NCBI GenBank assembly: GCA_026419785.1
Contig: JAODTK010005667.1
Location: 124,001 to 188,000, forward strand
Length of the DNA: 64,000 bases
Direction of reading: 5' to 3'
From: Sclerodactyla briareus
Taxonomy: Eukaryota; Echinodermata; Holothuroidea; Dendrochirotida; Sclerodactylidae
Made by a program: the position numbers and the translations under genes. Below the pieces are notes generated by a model that searched no databases, had not been told where the DNA came from, and worked only from the letters and a program-made list of their open reading frames with translations. This document shows positions 11,776-23,639 of the stretch, piece after piece (positions within the stretch are counted from its first letter, which is position 1; every line of letters begins with the position of its first letter).

Positions 11776-12655
11776 GATGAAGAAGTATAGGCATGACAGT
11801 AGGCTACAACGGGGGTCTCTCTCCTCAGCAACTGAAAATATAAACTGACGAATGCCTGTACTACATACCTGCAACAATATTATCACTGGCAATATATTTG
11901 AAGTGGTACCATTTCCAATTCATCCAACCAGCACATTTGGCAACCGTTTCCGAGTCCTGTCCCGAAGTTGCTGTTTTTTCAGACTGTTGTGTTGTTGAAA
12001 GGGGTCCGGATTTCGCGAGTACGTAGCACGTAATGCCATTGTGAATCCAGGCTATCGTTGGGCCACAATCTCATGCTTCTGCCGTGATATCAAAGACTGC
12101 GTGCGTGCTGTCATTACCACAATGTACACTGCATCCTACCCGCACTGTGCTACAGCTAACTTATCACATTATTGTAAATACATATTGCTATGTGTGTGTG
12201 GGTGTGTGTTCGCAGGTCCGTCTGACCTTGTTCAAAACTATATACAAGGATAAATTTTATAATGGAAGACGCTTCATTCTCACTAAATCAACCGCCCCCT
12301 TAAAAAGTCCTTCTTCCAATATTTCGTAGACGAATTTATTATAAATAAATATCAGTATTTGGTGACTTCAACAACCGATTTATTACGAATTGCATAACAG
12401 GAAAAGAGTCCTGGAATATAACTATTTTCCTGGCATTTCGGCGAAAATAAACACAATTGTTGATTTTGCGGAGATAACAGATTCTTAGCCAAATCTTGAA
12501 ACTTTGGAGAATTTCCGAATCTATTAGTGGATTAGATCCTGTTTAATGTTACTGAAAAAAATATGATTTTGGGGAAGAAACTAATTTGGACGAAACGATG
12601 ATTTCGATATAATACAATGGCTAAATGGTTCTAACTTTTGAAACAAGGTAAAGAA
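11776..12655. other. Right end of copy A, unassigned
   Basis: Parallels 34531-35432. The last 300 bases are the best-conserved stretch of the duplication (GGTGACTTCAACAACCGATT, TTTCCTGGCATTTCGGCGAA and CGAATCTATTAGTGGATTAG occur in both). No ORF of note. Confidence 0.7.
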
Positions 12656-12723
12656 ACTCGCTCCAACACTTTTCAACACGTGGATAAACTGGATTATGGA
12701 GAGGGTTTTGGATAGTACCGGCT

Positions 12724-13452
12724 GTGCATGAGGTCTTATTCGGGAGAATCAGGGCATTACTTGCCGAGTTGTGGAGTCTCTGGTTGATGCCCTTGGAACA
12801 ATTTGTCGGGAGGCAAATCCGTTCGGCCTCCATCCAGGTATCATGGACCAAGACTGACATGCAGTTTTTGGTGGGATTTGAAGTTCGGCTGGGTCGTCCA
12901 AGTGTGGGCGAACGTGGAGTCACCGAGTCCGTGCAACTCAAACGGAGAGTCAATGGAGCAAGCAATGTGAATAAACTGAAGGAGAATGAGGTCGCCATGC
13001 ATGAAAGCAGCAGGAAAAGAACAATGCACGAAGCAAATGAAGCAAGCCAACAAAGAGAGGGAGGGCAAGGATGGTAAGCTGTATTACGGAGGAGATAAAC
13101 GAGCGTTGCAGCGAGAAAAGAGAAAGAACAGAGCGGTCATCAGTAATTTAGTAGTGAGTAAGGATACGGAGAAAAAGTCCGTGGCAAAGTGGAACGTTGT
13201 GCCAGAAAATTCATGATACCACCAGCGGAGGTAGTGTAGACCGTCAAACTGAAAGATCCAAGATTTGTGAGCGTCGAAATGAAGCATATGGAGAGCCGCA
13301 ACGAACTTCTCAAACGAGCAAAAGGAACTAAAGAAAAAGACGGTGCAATCAGACAAATGTATTTATCAGCTTACCTCACCTACAAGCAACGTAAGAATGA
13401 ATCGACTGAGCAAGATGAACAGAAGAGTAAGACAGCGGAGAAAGAAATCTGA
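12724..13452 (+). pseudogene. Possible ORF1 of the CR1-like LINE
   Basis: Open plus-strand pieces at 12724-13077, 12986-13216 and 13267-13452 are rich in Lys, Glu, Gln and Arg, for example VNKLKENEVAMHESSRKR and KRAKGTKEKDGAIRQMY. Such composition fits the charged, coiled-coil ORF1 protein ahead of CR1-type ORF2. It lies directly upstream of a clear CR1-like ORF2. No zinc knuckle or PHD motif is visible, so the call rests on position and composition. Confidence 0.35.
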
Positions 13453-13579
13453 AAATCTTTAGATGGAAGATAGTTCAGACGGCGTACGAGGCTCACAGAA
13501 AGATGCACCTGTTCGGAAGCAGGCGTCCGCTCCTTTCTCGAGTACAGATTGGAAATTGCCCAGACAGTAAATAGTCGAC

Positions 13580-16295
13580 AGAGGGTTATGTGACTGTTTT
13601 TTATATAAATGCAAGAAGTCTTAGGAATGAACTGTCAGCGTTACAGGTTTATGTTCCCGCAGAAGACATTGATATTATATCTGTGTCCAGAGCTACAGGG
13701 TACACAGAACAATTTCAGAAGGAGAAAACATTAAATGGCTATCCGTAGTTCAGACAAGCAATAGGAAAGTTTTGGTGGAGTGTAGCTATTTATTTAGAAT
13801 GTGTATACTTGCGAGAGACTGAACAAGTGGGATAGTTCACGAGCCATGTGGTGCAACTACGGTTGGCAATAGTTTGGTCACTATAGGAGCAGTTTTACCC
13901 GCAGTCCAATATGACATTCGACGAAGAAGGATCTTCTTGAGAAGCATCCGAAATATTGAAATGGGACGAGTTATGAATGTGTGGGAGATTTCAATTACCC
14001 GGATAAAATTGCAGGCGGAGAGACGGTACTCACGAGCATTCCTGGATGTTAGTACAGGTAAATACTGGTTCCAGCATGTGAAAAATTGCACAGGGAACAA
14101 TGCTACTTTGGACTTGGTGATGACATCTGGTGAAGACAAAAATGATAGAAATATTGAAGTAGGAGAGGTTTTCGAGCAAACCGCGACCACAATATCATAG
14201 ATGGAATTTCATATCATGGATCAGAAGAACATGTCCAAGATGAAACGGATTCTTGACTTCACGAGCAGACTTTGATTCCAGAATGAGGAGTTGCATTGAA
14301 TGACGGAACGAGATACTAAGGATAAAAATGCCAATGAAATGTTGGAGTGCTTCAAAGTAGAATTGAACAAAAGTGTACAAAAACATGTACCAACCAGAAC
14401 AATTGCAAGAAGAGAGGTGCCCAGTGGATAAACAAGAAGCTGAAGAAACTCATCAGAAGGAAACGACCAGCATGGACTAAATACAAGGATTTGAGGACGA
14501 CCTGATGCATGGAACATTACAAACAGTTGCAAAGACAGACTTAAAATCGAGGCTAGACCAGGCCTAAACCTAATTTTGAGAGGAAGCGTCAGACAAAATA
14601 AAGTGGATCCAAAGTCATCTTATGCATACGTGAGATCTAAACAGAAAGATTAAAACCGGTAGTACCCCTGAAGGATGAAACGCAATGGAATGTTACTCAA
14701 CGCCAAATATGTAGTGGAGTGATGAACATAACTTTCGCCAGCGTGTTCACAAGGGAGAAGGAGGCTTTTACCACAATGAGCCAGATATGTGGGAGAACTG
14801 CAAGATAATAAACTGTATAACTGAAAAAAAGTGTTTAGGAACTGAAACAGTAGAACAGTTCAAAATCGGCAGTCCGCAGACAAAATAATATCCACGAGTA
14901 CTGACGCGACTGGCATAAGAACTGGTAAGCCCATTGACGTGGTGTTTCAACAGTCCTCTAGCCGATGGCTAGTCCCCGCAGTATCGGAAAAATTTGCCCT
15001 ATCACCCACTTTATAAAAACGGAACAAACCGACCCGTTAACTACAGACCGGGCAATATAACCCCGGTTGCAAGGAAAAATATGGAGATGATTGTGAAGGA
15101 CAAATGACACAAGTTTTTTGGAGAGCAACAATCTTATACGAAACACGCAATGGTTTCGAAAAGGGAGATCATGTTCACGAACTTGTTGGAATACTGGGAT
15201 GTTTTACGAAGTCAGTTGACAAAGTATACCAGTTTGAATGCAATTTACTTGGGGTCCCTTAGTAAAGATTCGACCTGTTCCTCAGCAAGATCTTCTCCTT
15301 AACTACGATCATATGGAATTGCTGGGAAAATATATAACTGATCGAATACTTGCTCCGCAGGATGGACTCAAAGGTAGTCATGGAGAATGGAGGTCCAAGT
15401 CTTCCAATTGAACCAGCTAAGTTTGTACAATGCTCTGTTTGGCCAATTATGTTCTACCATATCTATGGCGATCTGTGCAAAAAAACGTCTATCGTCGTTT
15501 GTGGAAGTAAGTTTGCGGATGACACTTAAACTTGTTCATGTCAATTAGAATTACAGAGACTAATGTGGCTACAGGAGGACCTAAATGAGTTGATGCTCTG
15601 CACAGAAATGGCCATAATTTCAAATATTTATAAGTGTTGTGTACCTGCATTTTGTTACAACACCCAACAATGTGTACGAATGAAGGAACAGATCAAAAGT
15701 TAAGAATAGGACAAGGACCTGGGTGTGTATATCATTACACCATGAGCCGACCAAAACAGTGGTGCAGAGGTTGGTGAAGAAGGCAAATAAACGATTGGTA
15801 TTGTCCGCAGGACTTCAAGAACATGGACCTAAAATCATCATCCAGTTATATAAGACGTTGGTAAGACCGATCGTCGATTATTTTGTCTCAAGTGTGGAAG
15901 CCGTCACATGCGAAAAACATGAGCTTATCGAAGAGAGTGCAAAGACGCTGACAAAGATGAACCAGACCTCAGAAGCTTAGCTACATCAGAGACTAAAGAA
16001 TTGCATTTAACTACATTGCAGAGAGACATGCCAGACAAGATCTCATTAACTGTCTACAATATGTTCAGCAAAAAATGATATGAACCCTGCGAATATGTTG
16101 ATGTGGAAACGGAAACAGAAAGCCGTACGAGAGGCAATTCTAAGGAATAAAGCCCACGAGTAACATAGGACTAGAAGTCAGAAGAAATACATTTTTCGAG
16201 GAACCTGAAAAAATTGAATGAAACTGTCGGAAGGGCAGTTCACAGGCACCACACTACCTACACTTTCAAGAAAATATTGACAAGGAGGGATCTCA
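13580..16295 (+). pseudogene. CR1/L3-like LINE ORF2, nearly full length and broken
   Basis: The endonuclease opens with FYINARSLRNELSALQVYV (13600-13656) and EDIDIISVSRATGYTEQFQKE (13662-13722). YWFQHVKN...NATLDLVMTS and NIEVGEVFE follow (14062-14180), then a decayed SDH. A basic linker (QWINKKLKKLIRRKR, ~14423-14470) precedes the RT. NYRPGNITPV (15038-15068), an SGxPxxxxP-like remnant near 15420-15460 and FADDT (15512-15526), with both aspartates kept, are legible. The C-terminal part reads KKANKRL...KIIIQLYKTLVRPIVDYFV (15777-15886) and ends near 16290 with a TFKKILTRRDLND-like tail. Length and motif order fit CR1/L3-clade ORF2. At least a dozen frame changes make it inactive. Confidence 0.85.
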
Positions 16296-16559
16296 ACGAC
16301 GGACGTCTCTATCCCTAAAAAAAACGCCATGTTATTGGCAATGTGGCCTGTTCAGGTAAATTCAGAAGAGTCATTGTTTTAAACGGCAGCGCCATTAGTG
16401 ATTCTGCTTCTTGCGAGCCCGAGTTCAGTAGAGGTTCAGTTATCTGAGAAAAGAACCAAGCTCCAATCTTCACTTCGACGTATCCGCTGTTATCGGCGGA
16501 TCACGTTTTAATGCCAGTGTAGTTCCTTCGAGTAAGGCGGGGATGGTGAAGGTTAGCGG
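16296..16559. other. Short spacer after the CR1-like LINE
   Basis: Probably the LINE 3' UTR followed by unrelated DNA. No repeat tail is obvious. Confidence 0.4.
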
Positions 16560-16893
16560 CCTGATTCGCGATCGGAGATGCTTGATTCGCGATCGTCAAC
16601 TGCACTTCTATGGGCATATGGCGCACTTCTCCGCAGACGATCCTGCCCAGGGTCCTGTGTGAACGGGATCCGGTGGGATGCGGCCAGACCGTCGGAAGCC
16701 CCAGTAGCGCGTGAGGGGTACCTCAGAGTTGAGGGCGGGGGGGAGGGGGGGGGGGGTGAGCCAGCCCAGACCTGGTCGCTTTCCCGGAGGATGGGCCGGG
16801 CGTGACAAGCGGCGGGTGATGCGGTTAGGTGCCTTCCGGCAGCGTATCTCTTCGGCCACGGAAACTGACATTTTTATTGTGGATTGTATTTGA
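16560..16893 (+). pseudogene. Fragment of another LINE ORF2 C-terminus
   Basis: The translation IRDRRCLIRDRQLHFYGHMAH is followed by a diverged DPAQGPV and GGMRPDRRKPQ. This resembles the conserved tail of a non-LTR retrotransposon ORF2 family, in which RQLRLYGHVAR is followed by DP and GRP motifs. A G-run at 16736-16756 interrupts it, and a WAGRDKRRV...RLGAFRQR-like end follows. Only the last ~100 codons remain. The family name cannot be fixed from this much. Confidence 0.5.
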
Positions 16894-18719
16894 AAATCAC
16901 GATATATGAGGTTGTTTTGTCTGGAATGACAACCTCGCAATTAGTTTATATTCATTCAATATGCTGGTTTACTGATCCCTTGGAGACAGATTAAGAAGAA
17001 GGTACACAAAACATACACACATCGAGTGCATCTCATTGTTGAGAACCCTCAGGACCCATGATATCTAACCAATAGGGTATCCTGCAGAGGGATTTCTTAC
17101 TCACCATAATTGACTACCATAGCAACAGTTGTATGGCAACCAGCAATCAAGAATATTCTCGTCAGATTCTTCGAAGGACTTGAATCGATAATGTAAGGAG
17201 TATGATTAGAAAGTTTATATGCCACTATTAAATGCATTACCTCCGCTGCTTCTGCCTTTCTTGGATCACTATTACTATGTATACCCTAGTATCGGTATTC
17301 AATGAAGCTACCCATATTAAGAATAACTTAGTCTGTCGTCAGTTCTTAAATTTAACAGTGTATAGTATAAGCGATTTGTTCAAATTAATCATAGTTAATC
17401 AGGCGTTGTTCTATATCGCTGTAGGTCCTTGAATTGATCTTTGAATGTTTCACATGTTATTCACTATATGGCAATTCATGCATATTTTTTCTCCATGTTT
17501 TTTTTTTCTCTTCTCTTGTATATTACGTCTTTATTATGTTCGTTACTACCGTATCGTTGAGGGATACAATACCCCGTTAGCCTCTGGCTTGTTAGTGTAT
17601 TTCCTTCCGCATGCGTTTCTTCTTACATCATTGATTAAAAATTCTAATGTGTAATGATATTAATTATGCAGTTAATTATGTTAATATGTTTGTATTGCGA
17701 GTGATATAAAAAAAAAAAAAAACAAAAAAAAAAAAAAAAAAAATATGCACACTGGACTAAAATATCTCATCCAGCTATTCAAGGCCAAGAGATGATTAAA
17801 AACAGACAGTGATTCTATCAATTTATGAAATGATAACAAACCAACAGGGATTGTTCTACTGCGGATGCATGTATGCATACCGGTGTGAATTGCCTATCCA
17901 ATAAGGTTATAGGTCCATTGTTACTTTATAATGTATACATGAGAGGGAGAGACTCATTAGAATGTGGAAGGTGAAGCGCACCACACGTGCACCACAAGTT
18001 TGCGTTTGTCACTTCGAAAAAAAAAAAAACAAAAAAAAACAATTATTTACTTAGTTCGAACTTCAGAATCAGTGCTGTGTGTACTTCTATGATAGGCTAC
18101 AGATGAGTCTAGTGGAATAGCGGAGATTACGGACAGTGAACAAATTAATAATATATCCAAATGAATGGAACCCAAAGAGAGCGGGCAATGGTTCAGATAG
18201 CATATTTCATGAGATTAAGCCGCTAAGAGGATTCTCTCGCTCGTTGAATGGAACATTAAACTTACTGAACTGCAAACAGGTCATTGTAGCATCATGCGCG
18301 TGTGGCATTATGAATAGCGGTCATTTCTCAAAACTGGCCTTAACCTAATTATTACTTTTCAGCTGAGAACCCGCTCAGACCATCAGACATTTTGCGAGTC
18401 TTTTCGAACACTTGCGTTCTCCAAAAAGGATGCCTCGCATTTGATTGTTAGCGTTCACGGAAACACTACTGATAGCACTATTACATCGCGTTTGGACCGA
18501 TGTGGACCCAATGTAGACTATCAAACGTTGGCTGTGCACGTGGCGTTGAGGCCAAATGGACAAACCAGCGGACTAGCTTAAAACATTCACGTTGTCTCAG
18601 TTGTTAATCCATATTTTATGCCAACACAATGTATTGCTAGCGCTGGCCAACCATTGTCAACGTTAGCTCCACGCTTTGTGCCACATAACGTATGTATCTG
18701 TGCTGTATGCAAGTACATT
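16894..18719. other. Unassigned sequence with two A-rich tracts
   Basis: Several ORFs under 70 codons have no motif. A-rich runs at 17708-17743 and 18018-18042 are the only structure; they may be tails of old retrotransposed copies, but no source is visible upstream. Confidence 0.5.
17708..17743 (+). repeat. A-rich run
   Basis: A run of A interrupted by a single C. It could be a poly(A) tail of a retrocopy; no flanking target duplication was seen. Confidence 0.8.
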
Positions 18720-18729
18720 GTGAGTACCA

Positions 18730-19200
18730 GTAACTGAAGAGGACGTGGAGATCAAGGACAAGGCTGAATGGGCTTCATCTTATCATAAGAGGAAAGATTA
18801 AGGCGTCTCGATCTACCATGGAGCTGAGGCAATCCGGGGTTGACTTGATCCAGGTGTCAAAATTGTCCAGGGACTCGATGGCCTGTCCTTCCACTAATTC
18901 TTTGAATTTTCCAATGTTACTACAAATAGAGGCCAAGTCTCAAGCTTCGTGTGGCAAGCGCTGCAGATTGGACATTCGTAAATATTTCTTCTAGCAGAGA
19001 GTGATCAATGAGTGAATTGTCTTCCTGAAATGTTGTTTGCTCTAACGAGTGTGAATGCGTTCAAGAAAAGTCTTGATTTATTTTTCAGGTTCACGGGCGA
19101 ATCCTTTAGTAGTTGGTTCATGTTCTTTCCTGGGATGTTTGGTCCGGGGTCGTTTATGAGGCTTTTTGTCCTTCCTGACCCTTATCCTAAACTAAACTAA
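18730..19200 (+). pseudogene. 3' end of a CR1/jockey-like LINE ORF2
   Basis: The reading AKSQASCGKRCRLDIRKYFF, QRVINE, LPEM, then SVNAFKKSLDLFFRFTGESF and PDPYPKLN matches the typical C-terminal signature of CR1/jockey-superfamily ORF2: RKYFFSQRVINxWNxLP followed by VNxFKxxLD. The last ORF (19012-19200) closes with a stop inside CTAAACTAAACTAAAC, which may begin the element's repetitive tail. Upstream, a degraded HRRxRGDMIQVYK-like region starts near 18755. The element is 5' truncated, as is usual for LINE insertions. Confidence 0.7.
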
Positions 19201-20048
19201 ACTACTTGAGATGACGAAGAAATAAGGGGAAGCAGAAGTAGAATGCGCGGAAGGGAAATCGAGGAATGCCAAAAATCTATACAGTTCATCTACACCTTAG
19301 GGTTACCATATACAACCGAATAAATGGACTTACTCTTGATAATGAACGAGCTCAGCTGTGAAGAAATTTGCACAATCAAAATTGACCACACCCACCAAAC
19401 GCTCGTGTTTTCGCATGTATTGCGCACCGCACACACTTAACAACAGACAACAGAAGGAAGGACAGAAAGACAAACAGGAAGAACGGACATACAATTAACC
19501 ACGCACACACATCACGCGCACACGAAAAACGACAAAGAGACCCACTAGGGGTATGGGTTACAAACGCTGTGAGAGACACATGGTTGACGGTAATGTGTTT
19601 GTTAGTCAGTTGATTTAGATACACACTTTCAATTATTTATTTTTTCATTTCCAAAATAGAGTTATAATGGACCGTCATTTTATTATTACAGGGCCAAAAG
19701 AATGTATTAGTGTGACGGCGATAACGATAATATGAAAATAAAACAAATACAAACAACGATTGACGGTGGTCGTCCTACATGGGATCACGCGGTTCTTCTT
19801 AATTGATGCACTCATCTGTCTCCTGCTCACTCGATGGCCCAATAAAAGATAACTCGAGACAGGTGCGAGCTCATAATATCCAACTGCATTCTGGATTTGA
19901 TTCCAAGGGATGTTTTAGGCTTTATACTAGGGCGATTATTTACAGCAAGTTATCTATTTGAAATAACTATAATGGTGGTACATAGCTCGGGATTAGCTTG
20001 AAGAAGGGCACATAATCTCGAACCATGTTTGAAAGCTGAGAAGACTAC
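19201..20048. other. Unassigned sequence
   Basis: No ORF above 85 codons and no recognisable repeat, apart from scattered CA/AC-rich text at 19425-19530. Confidence 0.5.
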
Positions 20049-20259
20049 CTGAAATGGAAGCCTGTGACTGTTGCTCCACCAGTTCGCACACAATAATAAG
20101 CCTCACCACCAACGTCTATGAAATGGTAATCTACACACAACGGATTGCATGAATCTGCGAGAGCGGAGATGCTTAACCCTAGGCAAAGGCCAGTGCTAAG
20201 TGCTAGGTCCAGTGAGTAATTATTATCCACTACGAACATGTTTATGAGGAAGCGTGAGA
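20049..20259 (-). CDS. Candidate host exon, unidentified
   Basis: On the minus strand a stop-free 211-base stretch is bounded by a good acceptor (TTTCTTATCAACAG, intron side above 20259) and a strong donor (CAG|GTAGT at 20049/20048). It encodes about 70 residues, including LDLALSTGLCLGLSISALA (hydrophobic) and SCNPLCVDYHFIDVGGEAYY (three spaced cysteines with a later one). That composition resembles part of a secreted or membrane protein. I do not recognise a domain, and no neighbouring exon in compatible phase was found, so it may be chance. Confidence 0.25.
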
Positions 20260-20263
20260 CTGT

Positions 20264-22920
20264 TGATAAGAAACATAAGTAGACAGCTGTTGTAAATATT
20301 GGCTTGGCCGTATTGGAAACTGAAAAACATCACATCTTCCCTATGCAACCGCCTACGCCCTCCAGTCAGGTCGCGACGACCACCGCTTCATTCTTTCTCT
20401 GTCATCCAGCTGCTGTCCCGTGGAGAGATCAAAAAGATCGTCCATGACTCATGCAGTAAGTATGGCGACAAACTCGGTCACGACGAATGCCGTTAAAACA
20501 AAAATGGACCAATGTTTGATAACCATAGTGATACCAATCGCTCACGATTCTCCAACAATAGTTCCCGTCTGGATTGAGCGCTTTCTTCCCATCGTCCTCC
20601 AAGATGCCAACTGCTCTATTCCCACTGGCTCCCTCAGGGCAACCCGCAGACGACGTGGTTCAAGGAAAAGTTCCGTAGAACATTTGCATATAAACTGACC
20701 GTACTCTCGTGTCCACAACCACTGCATCGCGGCGGCAGGGCGTCTACTCTCCGACTAAAATGAAAACCTGGGCGAGAGATACCGCCTTTGGGAAGTTCGA
20801 CTGAAATACCTCCTCGAGTAAAAGACTTGAAGGCAATCACTGCATAACCAACCCGAATCCTTGTAAACAAGCCCGTTCAACATTAGGTTTGCTATTTGCT
20901 TAATATGGCCCCATTTTATGTGAGGTCAAGTTCATTGAATCGTGAGTGGGTACCGACTGAAAATAACATGTCGCCCGACTTCTAACGAACGCAAGTATGT
21001 ATCAAATTCATAAGGTATGTTTGGAAAAACCTCATGAAAAATTACACTCAAAAAGATTGACAGCACGATATATAGCCAATGCTAAGCATACAATCAATTC
21101 AAAATTAGATTGTTCATAGCACATATACTGGGTTGGGTGAAAGTCCTGAGAAGGCTTGCCTCAAGAACATGTCAGCAACAATATCTGACGAACGCACATC
21201 ATCTCTTGTATCCAATTGAAACGCGGTATATGATCTTATTTCATATTACGGGTGTTCGTTATGATGCGTTCCATTAACAGTTAAGGATTACTGAAACGTC
21301 ACGTCGTAGGGATGGTATCATCTGACGAAAGAGGGAGGGGTTCCTCAAGAACGGTCTTGCATTTGTCACGAGGCTAGCTCTTACCTGACACAAGCGAATG
21401 CAAATCATTAGCTCAGACCGATTGGACTTGTAGACCCCAGTACAATCGAAATCGCTATCAGGAGACCGCCAGTCGTGGAGATTGCTCTGGCGCTGCATGA
21501 CTTCATCAGTGTGCTCGTTAGGGGTACGTCAGAAAACATGGATGTGAAACTATATTAGACGGCATGGATAGTTGTCGCTCAGATATTCTCACTGCAATCA
21601 TCCGGAAACATTTTAACAACACGCACTTCGGTCTGTTACATTACTTCGTCGGCCAAATATTGATTGACTTAGTCGAATGCAACCCCTTGCATTTCACATT
21701 CCGAAAGAACATCTACTTTGGAGAACTCATTGTTTTGATTTGTTTTGTTCACTCATGATGGAACAGTACACGTTTCTTGACTGTGTCAAACTCATGTCCC
21801 CTGCTTATACAGGACAGTGTAATGACTTGTTCACTATAAACGTATGTGACGAGACAGACTTGTGGGATTTATGCAAGTTGATCCGTAACAATAATTCCTC
21901 AGCAACAATGAATGATGAAATATATGTAGGCAGATTGGAAAAATCTTAGTTTTGTTTATTAAAACGTTGACCACACACCAGCACAATATTTTTCGTGTCA
22001 TTTGATAGAGGGAACAAATGATCTTTTTCCAAAATTTCACAATATACCTCATGTTTAAGCAACTGACCCACACACAAACGACATGGCGTTCTATGAGAAA
22101 GAAAATGTGGTCACCCAGGCCGTTCTAACACCTTTGCCAAATTTCCCTAATTTCGTCTGAATTCCGACGGCCCCTACCCGAATCTCCCATTCCAAATTGA
22201 TAGGAATAGGAAAGTCTGCCCTTCGCCAGTTTCGTCGGCCTCCAACCTCTTACACCTACGAATGCTGGATGAAAGTTTCTGGTGTTCCGACGCAGGTATA
22301 CATGGATGGCTTGATGCATGGATTGAGTGGAATATTATGATTGAATGCAATGAATGGTAAGGACATGAAAGTGAGTGGTTAGAGTGGTCTAACTGAAAAA
22401 GTATGTTCAAATTTTTGAACTGTCGATACGATAACAGTATCGTTCGAGTATTAAATGATTCTAAATAATTACCTAACATGAAAGCCAGACCGTTCTGGTT
22501 GCGAAAGCCTAAACAACCACGCTCATGGGATGGTATCCAGTGTCTCTATAAAAGTATTCAACAAGACAACCGTTTGCTTTAGGACTACCAGACATGAATG
22601 CCAGGAATAGTGAATGCGATGACAAAAAGCAAACCTTCATGATTCTGAATATGACGCTTCTCGCCATAGTTTCAACGAGATTCGTGATAACTGTGGACGA
22701 AAATGAAAAAAATTACACCGAATGACTCAGTCACTAACGGCACAGCTACAATCACTGGTTATGCCTTCAAGGGGAAGGTTCAAGCTCGATTCCTATTGTG
22801 AATAGTTTCTTCCAGTTGGGTGCTTCTGGGGTCGAACGGTCAGTTTCTGCATGAATCTTCTCGAGTGTTTTCAAAGTCCTTGAATTTTTGGGGAATTGTC
22901 GCTGGAAGTCACATCACATA
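20264..22920. other. Unassigned sequence
   Basis: Short ORFs only. A plus-strand stretch at 20410-20455 has a strong pyrimidine tract plus CAG before it and GTAAGT after it, but is only 46 bases. Minus-strand ORFs at 20634-20870 and 22174-22479 and a plus ORF at 21677-21949 have no recognised motif. No repeat family identified. Confidence 0.5.
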
Positions 22921-23052
22921 CTATTAATATATAAATATCTATATATATATATATATAGTATATATATTATATATATATATCTATATATAATATATATATA
23001 TATAATATATATTATACTATTATGCTATATAATATATATATATATATATAGA
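22921..23052. repeat. AT microsatellite
   Basis: TA/ATA-rich tract with a few interruptions. It lies about 500 bases before the similar tract that opens copy B. Confidence 0.9.
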
Positions 23053-23550
23053 TACACCTACGATTTATACAACACGAATTCACAGATCGCTGCTAACAGA
23101 CAACTGTGTTCATCACGCACGGGTTAACTACACGGCGATCGTCATGCACCTGACGATGAGGACGCATCACCTCTTTTTGGAGCGATCCGGGGTCGCATAA
23201 ACCGTGACGACACGTGGACAGCAACTCTGTGCGGCGGTTGATTTTATCGACCGGCCAAAGGATCTCGATTTCTCGTCCAGGCACAGGTTACAAAGGCACG
23301 ATGAACGCCTATTATGTGTGAGTGACTGTGCTACTCCAGTGGAGTGAGTATGTAGTACCGGTGTCTTTCAGGCGCCAGACATATTTGGAAGCTCAGTGTC
23401 ATTGGCGTAGCGCCGTGCCGGAATGAATTTGTTGATTGTTGTAATGATCTTGAAAGTCCCCTACCAGAACCAAGCCGTATTTTTGGAATCACTTAGCACT
23501 AGATACAGGGGCTTTGTACACAACTGAATTGCCCAGTTGACATAAAGATA
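23053..23550. other. Spacer between two AT tracts
   Basis: Balanced-composition sequence bracketed by AT microsatellites. No gene recognised. Its copy A equivalent, if any, would lie before base 1. Confidence 0.5.
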
Positions 23551-23568
23551 TACGATATATATATATAG

Positions 23569-23603
<35 letters not shown>

Positions 23604-23628
23604 CTATATTATATATATAATATATACA
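23551..23628. repeat. AT microsatellite at left edge of copy B
   Basis: TA-rich tract immediately before the first base matching copy A, in the same position as 45-165. Confidence 0.9.
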
Positions 23629-23639
23629 TTATATTTGCC

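Larger units (their letters stand above)
166..12655 (+). repeat. Copy A of a ~12-kb segmental duplication
   Basis: The block matches 23629-35432 in the same orientation and the same internal order: LINE endonuclease, nested insertion, LINE RT, (TATC)n, GGGCCC tandem repeat, long-TIR element, unassigned sequence, (ATA)n, then a shared terminal stretch near 12400-12655. Identity stays recognisable throughout, but small indels occur every few tens of bases. Homology stops at about 12655 just after a shared GAAACAAGGTAA. Beyond that, copy A continues into a CR1-like LINE and copy B into a 61-bp satellite. The boundaries were read by eye and are good to roughly 20 bases. Confidence 0.9.

Noticed and set aside
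166..12655. Single 12-kb Helitron or Polinton-like transposon
   Set aside because: No Rep/helicase, polymerase B, integrase or matching ends could be found; the block is a mosaic of separate repeats.
14221..14532. Minus-strand ORF over 100 codons
   Set aside because: It is the shadow of the CR1-like ORF2 linker on the plus strand.
22888..23127. ORF of Ile/Tyr repeats
   Set aside because: Translation of the AT microsatellite.
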